A DNA stretch of 64,000 nucleotides from an uncultured Collinsella sp. (GCA_900768265.1 CAAGCF010000036.1:201612-265611); one strand, 5' to 3'; positions 14,970 through 23,942 are shown, counted from the stretch's first letter. A program made the numbers and translations. The notes: generated by a model not told the origin, from the sequence alone.

Positions 14970-17297
14970 TTAGGCGGAAACCGCGGCGGAAGCGGTGTTG
15001 GTCTCGTCCTCGTCGGTCCAAGCATGCTTGGGCATGGGGCGGAAAATCTGGAAGAGCATCGCAACGAGCAGCACGATGGCCACAACCGTCCAGACACCAA
15101 ACTGTCCCAGCACAAACAGGTTGTAGAACTGGTTGATGAACAGGCCGATGACCCAAGCGAAGGCGCACTCGTAACCGATGGCGATCGCGGTCCACTTACC
15201 GGAGTCCATCTGGTTGCGGATGGTACCCATGGCGGCAAAGCACGGAGCGCACAGCAGGTTGAAGGCGCCAAAGGCAACGCAAGCGCCCATGGTCGGGAAC
15301 ATGCCGGCAAACGCGGTCCACAGGCTCGGGTCGGTCTCGGCGGCGTCGGCAACGGACAGCAGCGAGCCGGCGGTGGCGACGACGTTCTCCTTGGCGACGA
15401 GGCCCGAGACGGTCAGCGCCGTGGCCTGCCAGGTGCTAAAGCCGAGCGGGGCGAAGATCCAAGCGACCAGGTTGCCGAGCATGGCGAGCACGGAGTAATC
15501 CATGAACTCCTCGGGGATGCCCTCCATCGCAGGCAGGAAGCCAAAGGAACCGTTATAGCTACCAAAGTTGGAGAGGAACCAAACGACGACGGTGGACGCG
15601 AAGATGACCGTGCCGGCCTTCTTGATAAAGGCCCAGCAACGCTCCCAAACGTGCAGCGCCCAAGAGCGGATCGCCGGGAAGTGGTAGGCCGGGAGCTCCA
15701 TGACGAACGGCGTCGGGCGGCCGGCAAAGAGCTTGGTTTTCTTGAGCATGAGGCCCGAAGCAATGACGGCAAAGACGCCCAGGAAGTAGAAGAGCGGGCT
15801 GATCCACGCGGCGGTGGTAGAGGAATCACCGATGATGGAGCCCATGAGCAGGGCAATGATCGGCAGCTTGGCGCCGCAGGGAATGAACGTGGTGGTCATG
15901 ACCGTCATGCGGCGGTCCTTCTCGTTCTCGATGGTCTTGGTGGCCATGACGCCGGGGACGCCGCAGCCCGAGGACACGAGCATGGGAATGAAGGACTTAC
16001 CGGACAGGCCAAAGCGGCGAAACACGCGGTCCATGATGAAGGCGACGCGGGCCATGTAGCCGCAGTCCTCCAGGAAAGACAGCATGATAAAGAGCAGGAA
16101 CATCTGGGGCACAAAGCCAAAGATGGCGCCCAGGCCGCCGACGATGCCGTCACAGACGAGCGAATCGACCAGGCCACCGTCCTCGGTGCCGCCCGCCACA
16201 AGGGCGTCGTGCACCACGGTGGTGATACCCGGGACATAGGGGCCGTACTGTGCCGGATCGACCGAGTCGGCGTCGTCGCCCGCAGCCTCGACAGCCTCGT
16301 CGTAGGCGTCGCGGCCCTGGCCGAGCACATACCAACCGTCGGTGCCGAAGAGCTGGTCGTTGGTGAAGTCGGTCACCGTGCCACCCAGGGTGGAAACGGC
16401 AATGTAGTAGACGCAGAACATAATCACGACGAAGATCGGCAGGCCCAGGATACGGTTGGTAACCAAGCGGTCGATCTTCTCGGAGGTGCTCATCTTGGCC
16501 GGAGCCTTGGTGAGGCACTCGTCGATGATGTGGGCGATCACGCCATAGCGCTCGCCGGTGATGATGGACTCGGCATCGTCGTCGCAATCCTGCTCGCACT
16601 GGGCGACCAGCTGCTCAACGCGATCGGCCTTCTCCTTGGTAAGGTTGATGAGCTTGCAGGCGTCCGCATCGCGCTCAAACAGCTTGACGGCGTAGTAGCG
16701 ACGCTTGTTGGCGGGAACGCTCGCCGGCAGGTTATTCTCGATGTGGGTCAGAACGTCCTCGATAGAAGAATCGAACTTGTGCTCCGGCACCTGGCCCTTG
16801 GAAGCAGCGGACTTCTTGACCTGCTCGAACAGCTCGTTGATACCCTTGTTCTTAAGGGCCGAGATCATCATGACCGGGCAGCCAAGCTTCTTGGAAAGCT
16901 TGTCCGTGTTGATCTTATCGCCGTTCTTCTCGACCAAGTCGGCCATGTTGAGAGCGACGACCACGGGCAGGCCGGTCTCGATGACCTGAAGTGCCAGGTA
17001 CAGGTTGCGCTCAAGGTTGGTCGCGTCGACAACCTGGACGACCACATCGGGCTCGCCACTCATGAGGTAATCGCGCGAGCACTGCTCCTCGGGGCTGTAG
17101 GGGGAAAGCGAGTAGATGCCGGGGAGGTCCGTAATCGTGACGTTCTTGTCACTCAGGAGCTTGGCTTCCTTTTTCTCAACCGTGACGCCGGGCCAGTTGC
17201 CAACGTAGCCGTTGGCGCCGGTGATCAGGTTGAAAAGCGTGGTCTTGCCGCAGTTGGGGTTACCCGCCAGCGCGACATGGATCTGAGAATCCGCCAT
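14970..17297 (-). CDS. feoB: Ferrous iron transport protein B
   Basis: A 775-residue Fe2+ transporter. The N-terminal G domain shows GNPNCGKTTLFN (G1), DLPGIYSL (G3) and ALNMADLV (G4). A helical cytosolic domain follows to about residue 270, then the membrane part with the two Gate repeats, including the conserved Cys motif SSGCGVPG and TTTFIPCGAKLP. The C-terminal helices end near residue 750. An acidic periplasmic-side insertion (about residues 315-360, DAYDEAVEAAGDDADSVDP) lies between the first membrane helix and the first Gate. The start at 17297 has AAGGA 5 nt upstream. It is preceded by two feoA genes and followed by the Cys-rich partner, a full feo operon. Confidence 0.97.
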   Translation of the reverse strand: MADSQIHVALAGNPNCGKTTLFNLITGANGYVGNWPGVTVEKKEAKLLSDKNVTITDLPGIYSLSPYSPEEQCSRDYLMSGEPDVVVQVVDATNLERNLYLALQVIETGLPVVVALNMADLVEKNGDKINTDKLSKKLGCPVMMISALKNKGINELFEQVKKSAASKGQVPEHKFDSSIEDVLTHIENNLPASVPANKRRYYAVKLFERDADACKLINLTKEKADRVEQLVAQCEQDCDDDAESIITGERYGVIAHIIDECLTKAPAKMSTSEKIDRLVTNRILGLPIFVVIMFCVYYIAVSTLGGTVTDFTNDQLFGTDGWYVLGQGRDAYDEAVEAAGDDADSVDPAQYGPYVPGITTVVHDALVAGGTEDGGLVDSLVCDGIVGGLGAIFGFVPQMFLLFIMLSFLEDCGYMARVAFIMDRVFRRFGLSGKSFIPMLVSSGCGVPGVMATKTIENEKDRRMTVMTTTFIPCGAKLPIIALLMGSIIGDSSTTAAWISPLFYFLGVFAVIASGLMLKKTKLFAGRPTPFVMELPAYHFPAIRSWALHVWERCWAFIKKAGTVIFASTVVVWFLSNFGSYNGSFGFLPAMEGIPEEFMDYSVLAMLGNLVAWIFAPLGFSTWQATALTVSGLVAKENVVATAGSLLSVADAAETDPSLWTAFAGMFPTMGACVAFGAFNLLCAPCFAAMGTIRNQMDSGKWTAIAIGYECAFAWVIGLFINQFYNLFVLGQFGVWTVVAIVLLVAMLFQIFRPMPKHAWTDEDETNTASAAVSA

Positions 17298-17374
17298 TCA
17301 ATCCTTCTTCCTTGTGTGCCCGCGCTGCTTTCTCCGCACGGGCTGGACGATGTGCTTCAACGTTGCATCATTGA

Positions 17375-17390
17375 GTTAGAAAAACCTAAC
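17375..17390. promoter_or_regulatory. Possible iron-box between feoA and feoB
   Basis: GTTAGAAAAACCTAAC is an inverted repeat (GTTAG, six bases, CTAAC) resembling DtxR/IdeR-type metal-regulator sites. It sits in the 123-nt gap upstream of feoB and could give feoB its own iron control. The binding protein is an inference. Confidence 0.45.
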
Positions 17391-17420
17391 TTTATCTGCA
17401 GAAATATGTGCCGCCGGCCC

Positions 17421-17642
17421 TTACTGGACCTCGACGACGGCAGCCTCCTCCTTGCGGATGGAAAGCTCGTAGCCGCGCACGTTGATCTCGACCGGATCTC
17501 CGAGCGGTGCAACCTTAACGACCTTGAACGAAGTGCCCTTGATGAGGCCCAGGTCCATAAGGTGACGGCGAAGCGCGCCCTCGCCGTGAAGCTTGACGAT
17601 GGTAGAGCTCTCGCCCACCTTAACGTCACCCAACGTCTTCAT
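17421..17642 (-). CDS. feoA: FeoA-domain protein (second in operon)
   Basis: A 73-residue SH3-like FeoA protein. Seen: the opening LGDVKVGES, RRHLMDLGLIKGTSFKVVKVAP (FeoA core, here in two parts, RRHLMDLGLIKGT and FKVVKVAP), and the closing beta strands with NVRGYELSIRKEEA. FeoA is a small cytosolic partner thought to modulate FeoB. The start has AAGGGGG 9 nt upstream. It lies between another feoA-type gene and feoB in one direction. Confidence 0.93.
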   Translation of the reverse strand: MKTLGDVKVGESSTIVKLHGEGALRRHLMDLGLIKGTSFKVVKVAPLGDPVEINVRGYELSIRKEEAAVVEVQ

Positions 17643-17681
17643 ATTCTTTTCCCCCTTTCAGCTTTTATGAAATGCTGCGAA

Positions 17682-17924
17682 CTAACCGACGGTCATGATG
17701 TGCATGGCGACCTTGGTATCGATACCAAAGCGTGCGCCCAGCACGGTGACGATGATATTGGCGCCACTCGAGCTCACCACGTGAACCTCGCTGCCCTCGA
17801 CAAAGCCGAGGTCCTTGAGGTGGTGCTTCATGTCCTCATTGCCCTTTACACGAGACACATGCACGGTTTCGCCCGCTTTTACCATCGAAAGCGGCATGGC
17901 CGGCATCTGCGGTCCGCAAGACAT
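17682..17924 (-). CDS. feoA: FeoA-domain protein (first in operon)
   Basis: An 80-residue FeoA protein with a short extra N-terminus (MSCGPQMPAMPLSM) ahead of the fold. The core HHLKDLGFVEGSEVHVVSS and the late strands VTVLGARFGID match FeoA. The two FeoA proteins of this operon differ in sequence, so they are not a recent duplication; a division of labour at FeoB is possible. TAGGAG lies 7 nt before the start, and the promoter with a twin operator lies just upstream. Confidence 0.92.
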   Translation of the reverse strand: MSCGPQMPAMPLSMVKAGETVHVSRVKGNEDMKHHLKDLGFVEGSEVHVVSSSGANIIVTVLGARFGIDTKVAMHIMTVG

Positions 17925-17965
17925 GAGTTGCTCCTAACGTCAGTTCGTCCTCAACATCGACGCGT

Positions 17966-18021
17966 AAAAAGTTAACCACGTCTATGTTCGCTATAGTAAA
18001 CTAGCACGTGGTTAACTTTTT
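17966..18021 (-). promoter_or_regulatory. feo promoter with a perfect 16-bp inverted repeat
   Basis: AAAAAGTTAACCACGT (17966-17981) and its exact reverse complement (18006-18021) flank a 24-bp spacer that contains TATAGC, a likely -10 on the minus strand. Each arm also holds the palindrome GTTAAC. The arms bracket the core promoter, as expected for a repressor, probably metal-responsive (inference from the operon). Confidence 0.65.
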
Positions 18022-18066
18022 GGAAAGGGTCCCCATTCAGATTTCGAAAAAGTTTCCTATACGAAA

Positions 18067-18103
18067 CAAAAAGGCGCGGCAAAGGACCATCCTTTACCGC
18101 GCC
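18067..18103 (-). terminator. Terminator after the HPr-like gene
   Basis: A 14-bp stem (GGCGCGG and complement, one mismatch) is followed on the minus strand by TTTTTGTTT. Confidence 0.85.
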
Positions 18104-18112
18104 CTATCATGC

Positions 18113-18361
18113 TTAGAGCGAGAGATTTCTGATCGATGTGACACAGGAGGCCTCATCCACGCCCGAAACGCGGAACACGATGTCCTCGCCACATTCGCCA
18201 CAGAGTGCCATGAGCCCTATAACGTCGCGGCCGTCAGTATGGCGGTCGCCGATGCTGACCGACACGTCGCTACGATGCTTGGCAATGATGTCATAGAGCA
18301 ACGCAACCGGGCGGGCATGTAGTCCCAACGGATCTTTAATCGTCTTTGTAAACTCGACCAT
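18113..18361 (-). CDS. HPr-family phosphocarrier protein
   Basis: An 82-residue HPr-like protein. The active-site region LGLHARPVALL carries the phosphorylatable His. The second half (DGRDVIGLMALCGECGEDIVFRVSG) holds the regulatory-site region, but the usual Ser-46 context (KSIMGVMSL) reads RDVIGLMAL, so HPr-kinase control is doubtful. The start at 18361 is chosen for GGAGGGG 5-6 nt upstream; a longer frame to 18406 adds residues unlike HPr. It is a single-gene unit with its own terminator. It may serve PTS sugar uptake or be a regulatory paralogue; no PTS genes are in the window. Confidence 0.85.
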   Translation of the reverse strand: MVEFTKTIKDPLGLHARPVALLYDIIAKHRSDVSVSIGDRHTDGRDVIGLMALCGECGEDIVFRVSGVDEASCVTSIRNLSL

Positions 18362-18464
18362 GTCCCCTCCCACGACATCGCACATTCGGCCGGCAAACCC
18401 AGCCACGTGGTAGTTATTGTAGCGTTAGATGCTTGTCGAGAGCTTCTCTGAACACCTCGTGGGC

Positions 18465-18672
18465 AAAAAGTGGCAAATATGAGTACTGTCACCAATTTAG
18501 TAGCAGCAAAATCGAGAGCAAATTGCCTACTTTGAGCGATTCGGAGAGGTTGAAAGCCGTCAAACGCCCTTTAAAGGGGGTTAGATAAATTGATTTTGAG
18601 CCCATTTTTGCTCAGAACAGGCCGAAAAATATGACACCTCTTTTGCAGCAGTACTCATATTTGGCATTTTTT
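18465..18672. repeat. 208-bp element with 24-bp imperfect terminal inverted repeats
   Basis: Arms 18465-18488 and 18649-18672 pair with about two mismatches around CAAATATGAGTACTG. The inside is AT-richer than the surroundings and has no plausible gene. Size and layout match the element at 13120-13312, and both arm sets contain a GAGTA(C/T)T core. It fills most of the 345-bp gap between the HPr-like gene and the permease terminator. Confidence 0.5.
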
Positions 18673-18705
18673 GAACACGGGGGCCAAAACCATGCCCCAA
18701 AACAC

Positions 18706-18735
18706 AAAAGGAGGGGCCTCGTAAGGCCCCTCCTT
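18706..18735 (-). terminator. Terminator after the APC permease gene
   Basis: Perfect 11-bp stem AAGGAGGGGCC and complement, followed on the minus strand by TTTTGTGTTTTGG. Confidence 0.85.
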
Positions 18736-18782
18736 AGGAAAGGGAATCGATTTATTCCACAGCCGTAGATTAATCCTAGCCG

Positions 18783-20246
18783 CTACTCCATCATGTCGAG
18801 GACGGAGGGGCGAAGCTCGTTCTCGGCGGCCTCGGGATCGGTCTCGCGCAGGCGGTTAATGTAGCGGTTGTACCACATCACGGCAAGGCCCAGGAAGACA
18901 ACCACGCCGCCAACGTTGTAGACCAGCGTCAGCCACAGCGGCTGATCGAGCGGAATGGTGCCGCAGATAAGCACGAAGCAGAAGACCACAAGCAGGAATG
19001 CGGCAACGACCAGGCCAAAGCTGCGCGAGCCCATGCGGAAGCCACGGGGAGCTGCGTCAAAGTTCTTGCGCAGCATAAAGTAGGCAAGCAAAATCAGCAG
19101 CGGTGGGAGCAGAGCGGTGGCAGCAGTCATGTTGGTGACGATCATGAGCAGGTCGTCGAGGTTACCGGAGCCCAGGGCCGGAATGATCAGGATGGGGACG
19201 ACGATGGCGAACTGCAGCCAAGCGGCGCGGGCGGGAATGCCATGCTCGTTGAGCTCGACGATCTTGCTACCAAAAACGCCCTTGGGGATCTCGGTGAAGA
19301 AGACCTTGATGGGAGCGGAGGTCCACATCATGAGGGAGCCCAGCGTAGCGGCGAGAAGGATCAGGCCGATGACGCGCGTAGACACTTCCATGGGAATGCC
19401 AAAGTGGGCAAAGACAGCGCCGAACACGTCGAAGATGCCGGTGGAGATGGCAACGCCGCCCTCGGGGATGAACAGGTTAACCAGCAGCGAAGCGCCTGCA
19501 TACAGAAGGCCGATGGTCAGGCCGGCGATAACGACGGTGCGCACGAAGGCCTTGACGCCACCCTTAAGGTCGTTAAGGAACACGCCGACAGACTCAGCGC
19601 CGCCAACGCCCTGGATGATCCAGGCAAGCGTACCGAAGAAGCCCCACGCAGTTGCGAAGTTGCTCATGTCGGGAGCCATGTTGGCGGGAGTAGGAGCCGT
19701 AGCGAACTCAACGCCGCCAAAGGCAGCAGCCAGGGACAGCAGGATGAACACGGCGGTCAGGCCGAGAGCCGCGGTCGAACCGAAGGAGGAAATGGAGCCG
19801 ATCCACTTAGCGCCCTTGGTCGAAACCCACGTGGCGATAGCAAAGACTACGATCTCGATAATGGTGATCCACAGCTGCGAAAGCTCGGCGTTGGCACCAA
19901 AGAACACGTAGCTCGCGTAGATGATGACGTTGGGCAGGACGGACGCAAAGAAGAACAGGTTAACGAACCAGTAGCTAAATGCCGTCAGGAACGCCCAGCG
20001 ACCACCCATCGAGGTCTTAACCCATGCGTACACGCCAGACTCGGAGTCCTTGTTGAGGCCGACGAACTCGGCGGTAACCAAGGTATAGGGGACAAAGTAC
20101 AAAAGCGTGGCGAAGAAGAACGACGGCGCAGCTGCCAAGCCGATGGCCGCGTTGTTGTTGATGATGTTCTTGATACCAAACACGGCGGCGACCGTCATGC
20201 CCAGCAGAGCGAACGAACCAATCGTTCCTCGTTTTTCAGAGCTCAT
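18783..20246 (-). CDS. APC-superfamily amino acid permease
   Basis: A 487-residue carrier with about 12 membrane helices. The first helix carries the discontinuous APC signature (GMTVAAVFGIKNI), and the loop after helix 2 has VTAEFVGLNKDSESGVYAWV, the charged stretch common to glutamate/GABA-type and basic amino acid exchangers, given here in parts: TAEFVGLNKD and SGVYAWVK. The overall pattern is nearest to amino acid antiporters, but the substrate cannot be read from sequence. The start at 20246 has GGGAGG 5 nt upstream and is preferred over 20258. It stands alone between its terminator and the ebg operon. Confidence 0.88.
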   Translation of the reverse strand: MSSEKRGTIGSFALLGMTVAAVFGIKNIINNNAAIGLAAAPSFFFATLLYFVPYTLVTAEFVGLNKDSESGVYAWVKTSMGGRWAFLTAFSYWFVNLFFFASVLPNVIIYASYVFFGANAELSQLWITIIEIVVFAIATWVSTKGAKWIGSISSFGSTAALGLTAVFILLSLAAAFGGVEFATAPTPANMAPDMSNFATAWGFFGTLAWIIQGVGGAESVGVFLNDLKGGVKAFVRTVVIAGLTIGLLYAGASLLVNLFIPEGGVAISTGIFDVFGAVFAHFGIPMEVSTRVIGLILLAATLGSLMMWTSAPIKVFFTEIPKGVFGSKIVELNEHGIPARAAWLQFAIVVPILIIPALGSGNLDDLLMIVTNMTAATALLPPLLILLAYFMLRKNFDAAPRGFRMGSRSFGLVVAAFLLVVFCFVLICGTIPLDQPLWLTLVYNVGGVVVFLGLAVMWYNRYINRLRETDPEAAENELRPSVLDMME

Positions 20247-20399
20247 AAGCCCTCCCAATCATCTATTAAATGTCATCTAAACCCGTCCGAGCAGCAAGTG
20301 CAAACACGGACGGCGCACCTGCTAAGGGGAATGGGGAAAAGGGAGTCAACAAAGCCATCCCCCTTAACGGCGCGAAGCAAACGTCCAAACGGACGAATA
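20247..20399. other. Gap between the permease and ebgC
   Basis: About 150 bp. A small CGTCC/GGACG hairpin at 20382-20395 lies just past the ebgC stop and may help end that transcript. The rest should hold the permease promoter; no strong consensus is seen. Confidence 0.4.
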
Positions 20400-20855
20400 C
20401 TACTTGTTGGGGAAGGAATAACCTTCGACCGTCACGTGAAGCACGACGACGCGGGGATCCGTAGTGTCGGCGAGGACGCGAAACGCCTCGTCGATCTCGA
20501 CGACGGCAACGCCGCCAGCGGGAATCGTCACGGTCTCCCCCGCCCCCTCAAAGCGCTCGCGATCATCGATATCGCTGTAAGCGCGCGTGCAGGTAAGATC
20601 CGCCTTGGAAGCCACCTCGACGGTCAGGTCGCCGTCGAGCGGAGCGAGCACGGCATGGTAGCGACGGTGACCGACCAGGTCGGCGGTTGCGGCCTCGCGG
20701 GCATAGACCCACCAATACACCAGCGAGTCGCCGATAGAGTACGCCACGTCGTGCTGCAGGTCGGCAACACCATCGAGCGCCTGGCCGGTGCGCATCCACT
20801 TCTTGACGGACTTCATCTGGGCGTCGAAGTCGGCGCGCGAGTTAAAGACATGCAT
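20400..20855 (-). CDS. ebgC: Beta-galactosidase small subunit (EbgC/YhcH-type)
   Basis: A 151-residue cupin-like protein of the YhcH/YjgK/YiaL (DUF386) family. Known EbgC is about 149 residues and is needed for full activity of EbgA. Seen: an AYSIGDSLVYWWVYAREAATADLVGHRRYHAVLAPLDG region, whose key parts are GHRRYHAVL and an acidic middle, then a late strand set with VVVLHVTVEGY. It starts 4 nt after the ebgA stop with AAGGAGG inside the end of ebgA, so the two are co-translated. The pairing with a GH2 enzyme is what identifies it as EbgC rather than a free anomerase. Confidence 0.9.
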   Translation of the reverse strand: MHVFNSRADFDAQMKSVKKWMRTGQALDGVADLQHDVAYSIGDSLVYWWVYAREAATADLVGHRRYHAVLAPLDGDLTVEVASKADLTCTRAYSDIDDRERFEGAGETVTIPAGGVAVVEIDEAFRVLADTTDPRVVVLHVTVEGYSFPNK

Positions 20856-20858
20856 GAC

Positions 20859-23800
20859 TTATGCCTCCTTAATGGGTGCCAGCGCCTGAGCCAGATCGGC
20901 AGACGTCAGCGGTCGCAGGGACACCTCAAAGCCGAAGCTCTCAAAACGGGTGCGATAGGAATCGAGCACCTCGGAACCCCAAGAGTTCGAACCAAGGCCG
21001 AGCAGCTGGTCGTTGATGTTGACCGTGACCGTATCGCCCGGAACGAGGTCGAAGACATGCTTGGCGTTATCGATGGCCTCGCAGCTATAGGGCCATGCCG
21101 AGAACGAGAACGGGTTGGAAGCGGCGTCGCTCGGACGTGTCACGACCAGACCGTCACCGTGGCTAGAGCGCAGGGCAACCCAGCGGGTACCCTCGCGGTT
21201 GGCACAGTCCTGAGGCATAACGTAGGGCGTGAACATATCGTCGACCGTGGTGCGGTAATGACCGACCGGGTTGGCGCGCAGCGAGTCCGGATAGTTCTCG
21301 CCCGGGCCGTGGCCATACCACTCGACGGCACGATCGCAACCGGGGACCTCGAAGGAGATGCCGATGCGCGGGATGATATCCGAGTAATCGCCGTAGGGCT
21401 CGCCGGAAACCTTGAGGTCGACGCGACCGCTCGGAAGCACGGTGTAGACGAGCTCGACGCGCATGCCGAACGCGCGGACGGGAGGAGCGATACGCTGGCT
21501 CACGGTAACGACGACCGCATTGCCATCCTGCTTCCAAGAAACCTTGCGGGTAGACGTCTGCATCACATCGATGAAGTTGTCCTTCCACAGTGAGTCATAC
21601 TCCTGGGCATGGTTATCGACGAGCGGATGCCAAAAACCAACCTGGGGACCAGAGGCCATTACGTCGCGGCCGGATGCCTTCCACTCGCTCACGGTACCGT
21701 TGACTTTGCTGAAGGTCAGCTCGCCGTTGAGGGAGTGGATGCGGATCTCCTGCTCGGTCTCCTCAACCGTAAGCTCAGGACGAGCGGGGGGCACGATGGC
21801 CGGCGCCGGATGGTTTGCGATGGCAAACTGGCTTGCGCCCAGCTGGAACATCGGCTCGCACCAGACGTGAGCGGCCATGGTGTAGGCGCGCACGGTCAGC
21901 AGGGTCTCGCCTACCGCGGCCTCGCGAATCACCAGCGGCAGCTGGACGGACTCGCCGGGGGCAATCGCACCGGGCATGAGCGTCTTGCGGCACACAACGT
22001 CGCCGTCCACCAGGGTCTCGGCCGACAGGCAGACATCCTCGAGGGTGGTAAACCAACGCTTGTTGGTGACGGTCAGCTCGCCTGCCTCGGCGTCATAAGC
22101 CATGCGAACCGGGCAGATGACCTGGCCATACTCAGTGAGGCCCGGACTCGGCTGCTGCCAGGGGAACACCATGCCATCGATGCAGAAGTTGCTGTTGTTG
22201 GGGTAATCGCCGTTGTCGCCACCATACATATCGTAGGCAACGCCGTCCTCGGTCACAGCAGCCAAACCGTGGTCGCACCATTCCCAGATAAACTGGCCTT
22301 GGATGCAATCCCAGCGATCGAAGACCTCCTGGTACTCGGACAGGCCTCCGGGGCCATTGCCCATGGAGTGACCGTACTCGCAGTTGATGCGCGGCTTGGG
22401 GAACGGATGCTCACCAAAGTCGTTCATCTGCGACACACGGGAGTACATGGTGGAAATGACGTCGACGGTATCGGCGTTGCGGTCCTCCTCGTAATGGACC
22501 GGGCGACCATCGAGCTCGTGAGCCTTGGCGTACATCGCGCGGATGTTGCAGCCATAGCCGCTCTCGTTGCCCATCGACCACATAATGATGCAGGCGTGGT
22601 TGCGCTCCTGCATCACCAGGCGCTCGATGCGGTCGACGTAGGCCGGCTCCCATGCCGGGTCGTCGGTGACCAGGGCAATATTGCCGATATTCTCGAAGCC
22701 GTGGCTCTCCATATCGGTCTCGGCGACCAGCATGATGCCATACTCGTCGCACAGCTCGTAAAAGCGCGGGTCGTTGGCGTAATGGGACGTGCGCACCGCG
22801 TTGATGTTGTGCTGCTTCATGAGCTCCAGGTCGCGGCGCATGCGATCGAGGCCCACGGCGCGGCCCTTGTGATCGTCGTGATCGTGGCGGTTGACGCCAT
22901 GCATCTTAAAGTAGGTGCCGTTGAGGTAGATATGATTGCCCTCAACCGTCACCTCGGCAAGGCCCTGGCGATGCGGGACGTACTCGCTGACCTGGTCACC
23001 GTCGTAGACCTCAAACGTAAGGTCATAGAGGAAGGGGTCCTCGGGATTCCAGAAGTGGGCATCGGCAACGCTGCACTCGGCATGGCCGTCGACGCACTCG
23101 CCCGTAGCCACCACGTTCTCGCCATCGCTGAGCGTAAACACAACGCGGGAAGCGCCCTCGGCAACCGTATCGAGCGTGATCAAAGCGGTATCGCCCTCGC
23201 GGTGCGTGCGGAACCTAAAGTCGACCAGGTGCGCGGCGGGACGCTGCATAAGGTACACATCGCGGAAGATGCCCGAGGCCCACCACATATCCTGATCCTC
23301 GATATAGCTGCCATCGCTGTACTGCAAGACCTTGACCGCAAACAGGTTATCGCCCTCGACGAGCGCGTCGGTCACGTCGAACTCGGCAGACAGGCGCGAG
23401 CCCTTGGTCATGCCGATAAACTTGCCGTTGACGTACAGCTCGCCATAGCTCTCAATGCCGTCAAAGCGAATGATCTCGCGAGCGCCGGCAGGCACGGCGG
23501 GAAGATTGACGATGCGCTGGTACACGCCCGTGGGATCGTCAGAGGGAACGAACGGCTGATCCACCGGGAACGGGAAACCCTCGTCGGTGTAGGCAAGGTT
23601 GCCATAGCCGTCTACCTGCCACAGGTGCGGAACTTCCACGTGATCCCACTCGGGCTCGTACGTGGAGAGCTCCTCGTTGGAGACGGCAGCGGGGCCCTCA
23701 AAGAGGCGGAACTGCCACGAGCCGGACAGCTGGACAAACCCGCGCGACAGCTCGCGGCTGTACGTTGCAGCGAGATCGGCGGTCTCGTAACCCATAAAGT

Positions 23801-23867
23801 ACGCATGGGGTGCCAGGCGGTTCCTGTGGGTGAGCGCTTGGTTTTCCCAATCGTTAATGGCGTCCAT
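20859..23867 (-). CDS. ebgA: GH2 beta-galactosidase large subunit (EbgA-like)
   Basis: A 1002-residue GH2 enzyme that hydrolyses lactose and related beta-galactosides. Domains in order: sugar-binding jelly roll (about 45-215), Ig-like domain (about 215-320), TIM barrel (about 320-610), second Ig-like domain, and a C-terminal beta-sandwich (about 720-990). Catalytic motifs: FKMHGVNRHDHD, IMWSMGNESGYG (acid/base Glu) and CEYGHSMGN (nucleophile Glu). No signal peptide. The start has AAGGAG 8 nt upstream. With ebgC directly after it, EbgA fits better than LacZ. Two operators and the shared 21-bp element lie between it and the divergent regulator. Confidence 0.95.
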   Translation of the reverse strand: MDAINDWENQALTHRNRLAPHAYFMGYETADLAATYSRELSRGFVQLSGSWQFRLFEGPAAVSNEELSTYEPEWDHVEVPHLWQVDGYGNLAYTDEGFPFPVDQPFVPSDDPTGVYQRIVNLPAVPAGAREIIRFDGIESYGELYVNGKFIGMTKGSRLSAEFDVTDALVEGDNLFAVKVLQYSDGSYIEDQDMWWASGIFRDVYLMQRPAAHLVDFRFRTHREGDTALITLDTVAEGASRVVFTLSDGENVVATGECVDGHAECSVADAHFWNPEDPFLYDLTFEVYDGDQVSEYVPHRQGLAEVTVEGNHIYLNGTYFKMHGVNRHDHDDHKGRAVGLDRMRRDLELMKQHNINAVRTSHYANDPRFYELCDEYGIMLVAETDMESHGFENIGNIALVTDDPAWEPAYVDRIERLVMQERNHACIIMWSMGNESGYGCNIRAMYAKAHELDGRPVHYEEDRNADTVDVISTMYSRVSQMNDFGEHPFPKPRINCEYGHSMGNGPGGLSEYQEVFDRWDCIQGQFIWEWCDHGLAAVTEDGVAYDMYGGDNGDYPNNSNFCIDGMVFPWQQPSPGLTEYGQVICPVRMAYDAEAGELTVTNKRWFTTLEDVCLSAETLVDGDVVCRKTLMPGAIAPGESVQLPLVIREAAVGETLLTVRAYTMAAHVWCEPMFQLGASQFAIANHPAPAIVPPARPELTVEETEQEIRIHSLNGELTFSKVNGTVSEWKASGRDVMASGPQVGFWHPLVDNHAQEYDSLWKDNFIDVMQTSTRKVSWKQDGNAVVVTVSQRIAPPVRAFGMRVELVYTVLPSGRVDLKVSGEPYGDYSDIIPRIGISFEVPGCDRAVEWYGHGPGENYPDSLRANPVGHYRTTVDDMFTPYVMPQDCANREGTRWVALRSSHGDGLVVTRPSDAASNPFSFSAWPYSCEAIDNAKHVFDLVPGDTVTVNINDQLLGLGSNSWGSEVLDSYRTRFESFGFEVSLRPLTSADLAQALAPIKEA

Positions 23868-23900
23868 GGTGATGCTCCTTCGTCATCGTAGTGATTCTTG

Positions 23901-23915
23901 TGCAACCGGTTGTCC
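23901..23915. promoter_or_regulatory. LacI-type operator O1 of the ebg operon
   Basis: TGCAACCGGTTGTCC, palindromic around ACCGGT, lies 33 nt before the ebgA start, just past a TAAGAT -10 candidate on the minus strand. Confidence 0.78.
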
Positions 23916-23942
23916 TTATCTTACGGGCGATGCAAAAAACTG

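Noticed and set aside
14901..17975. A 1024-codon open frame on the plus strand opposite feoB and feoA
   Set aside because: It is antisense to clear feo genes, has low-complexity translation and no ribosome site. Similar long antisense frames opposite ppc, ebgA, aspS, htpG and the YhgE genes are by-products of high GC content.
18113..18406. A longer start for the HPr-like protein at 18406
   Set aside because: The extra 15 residues are unlike HPr and the strong GGAGGGG site serves the start at 18361.
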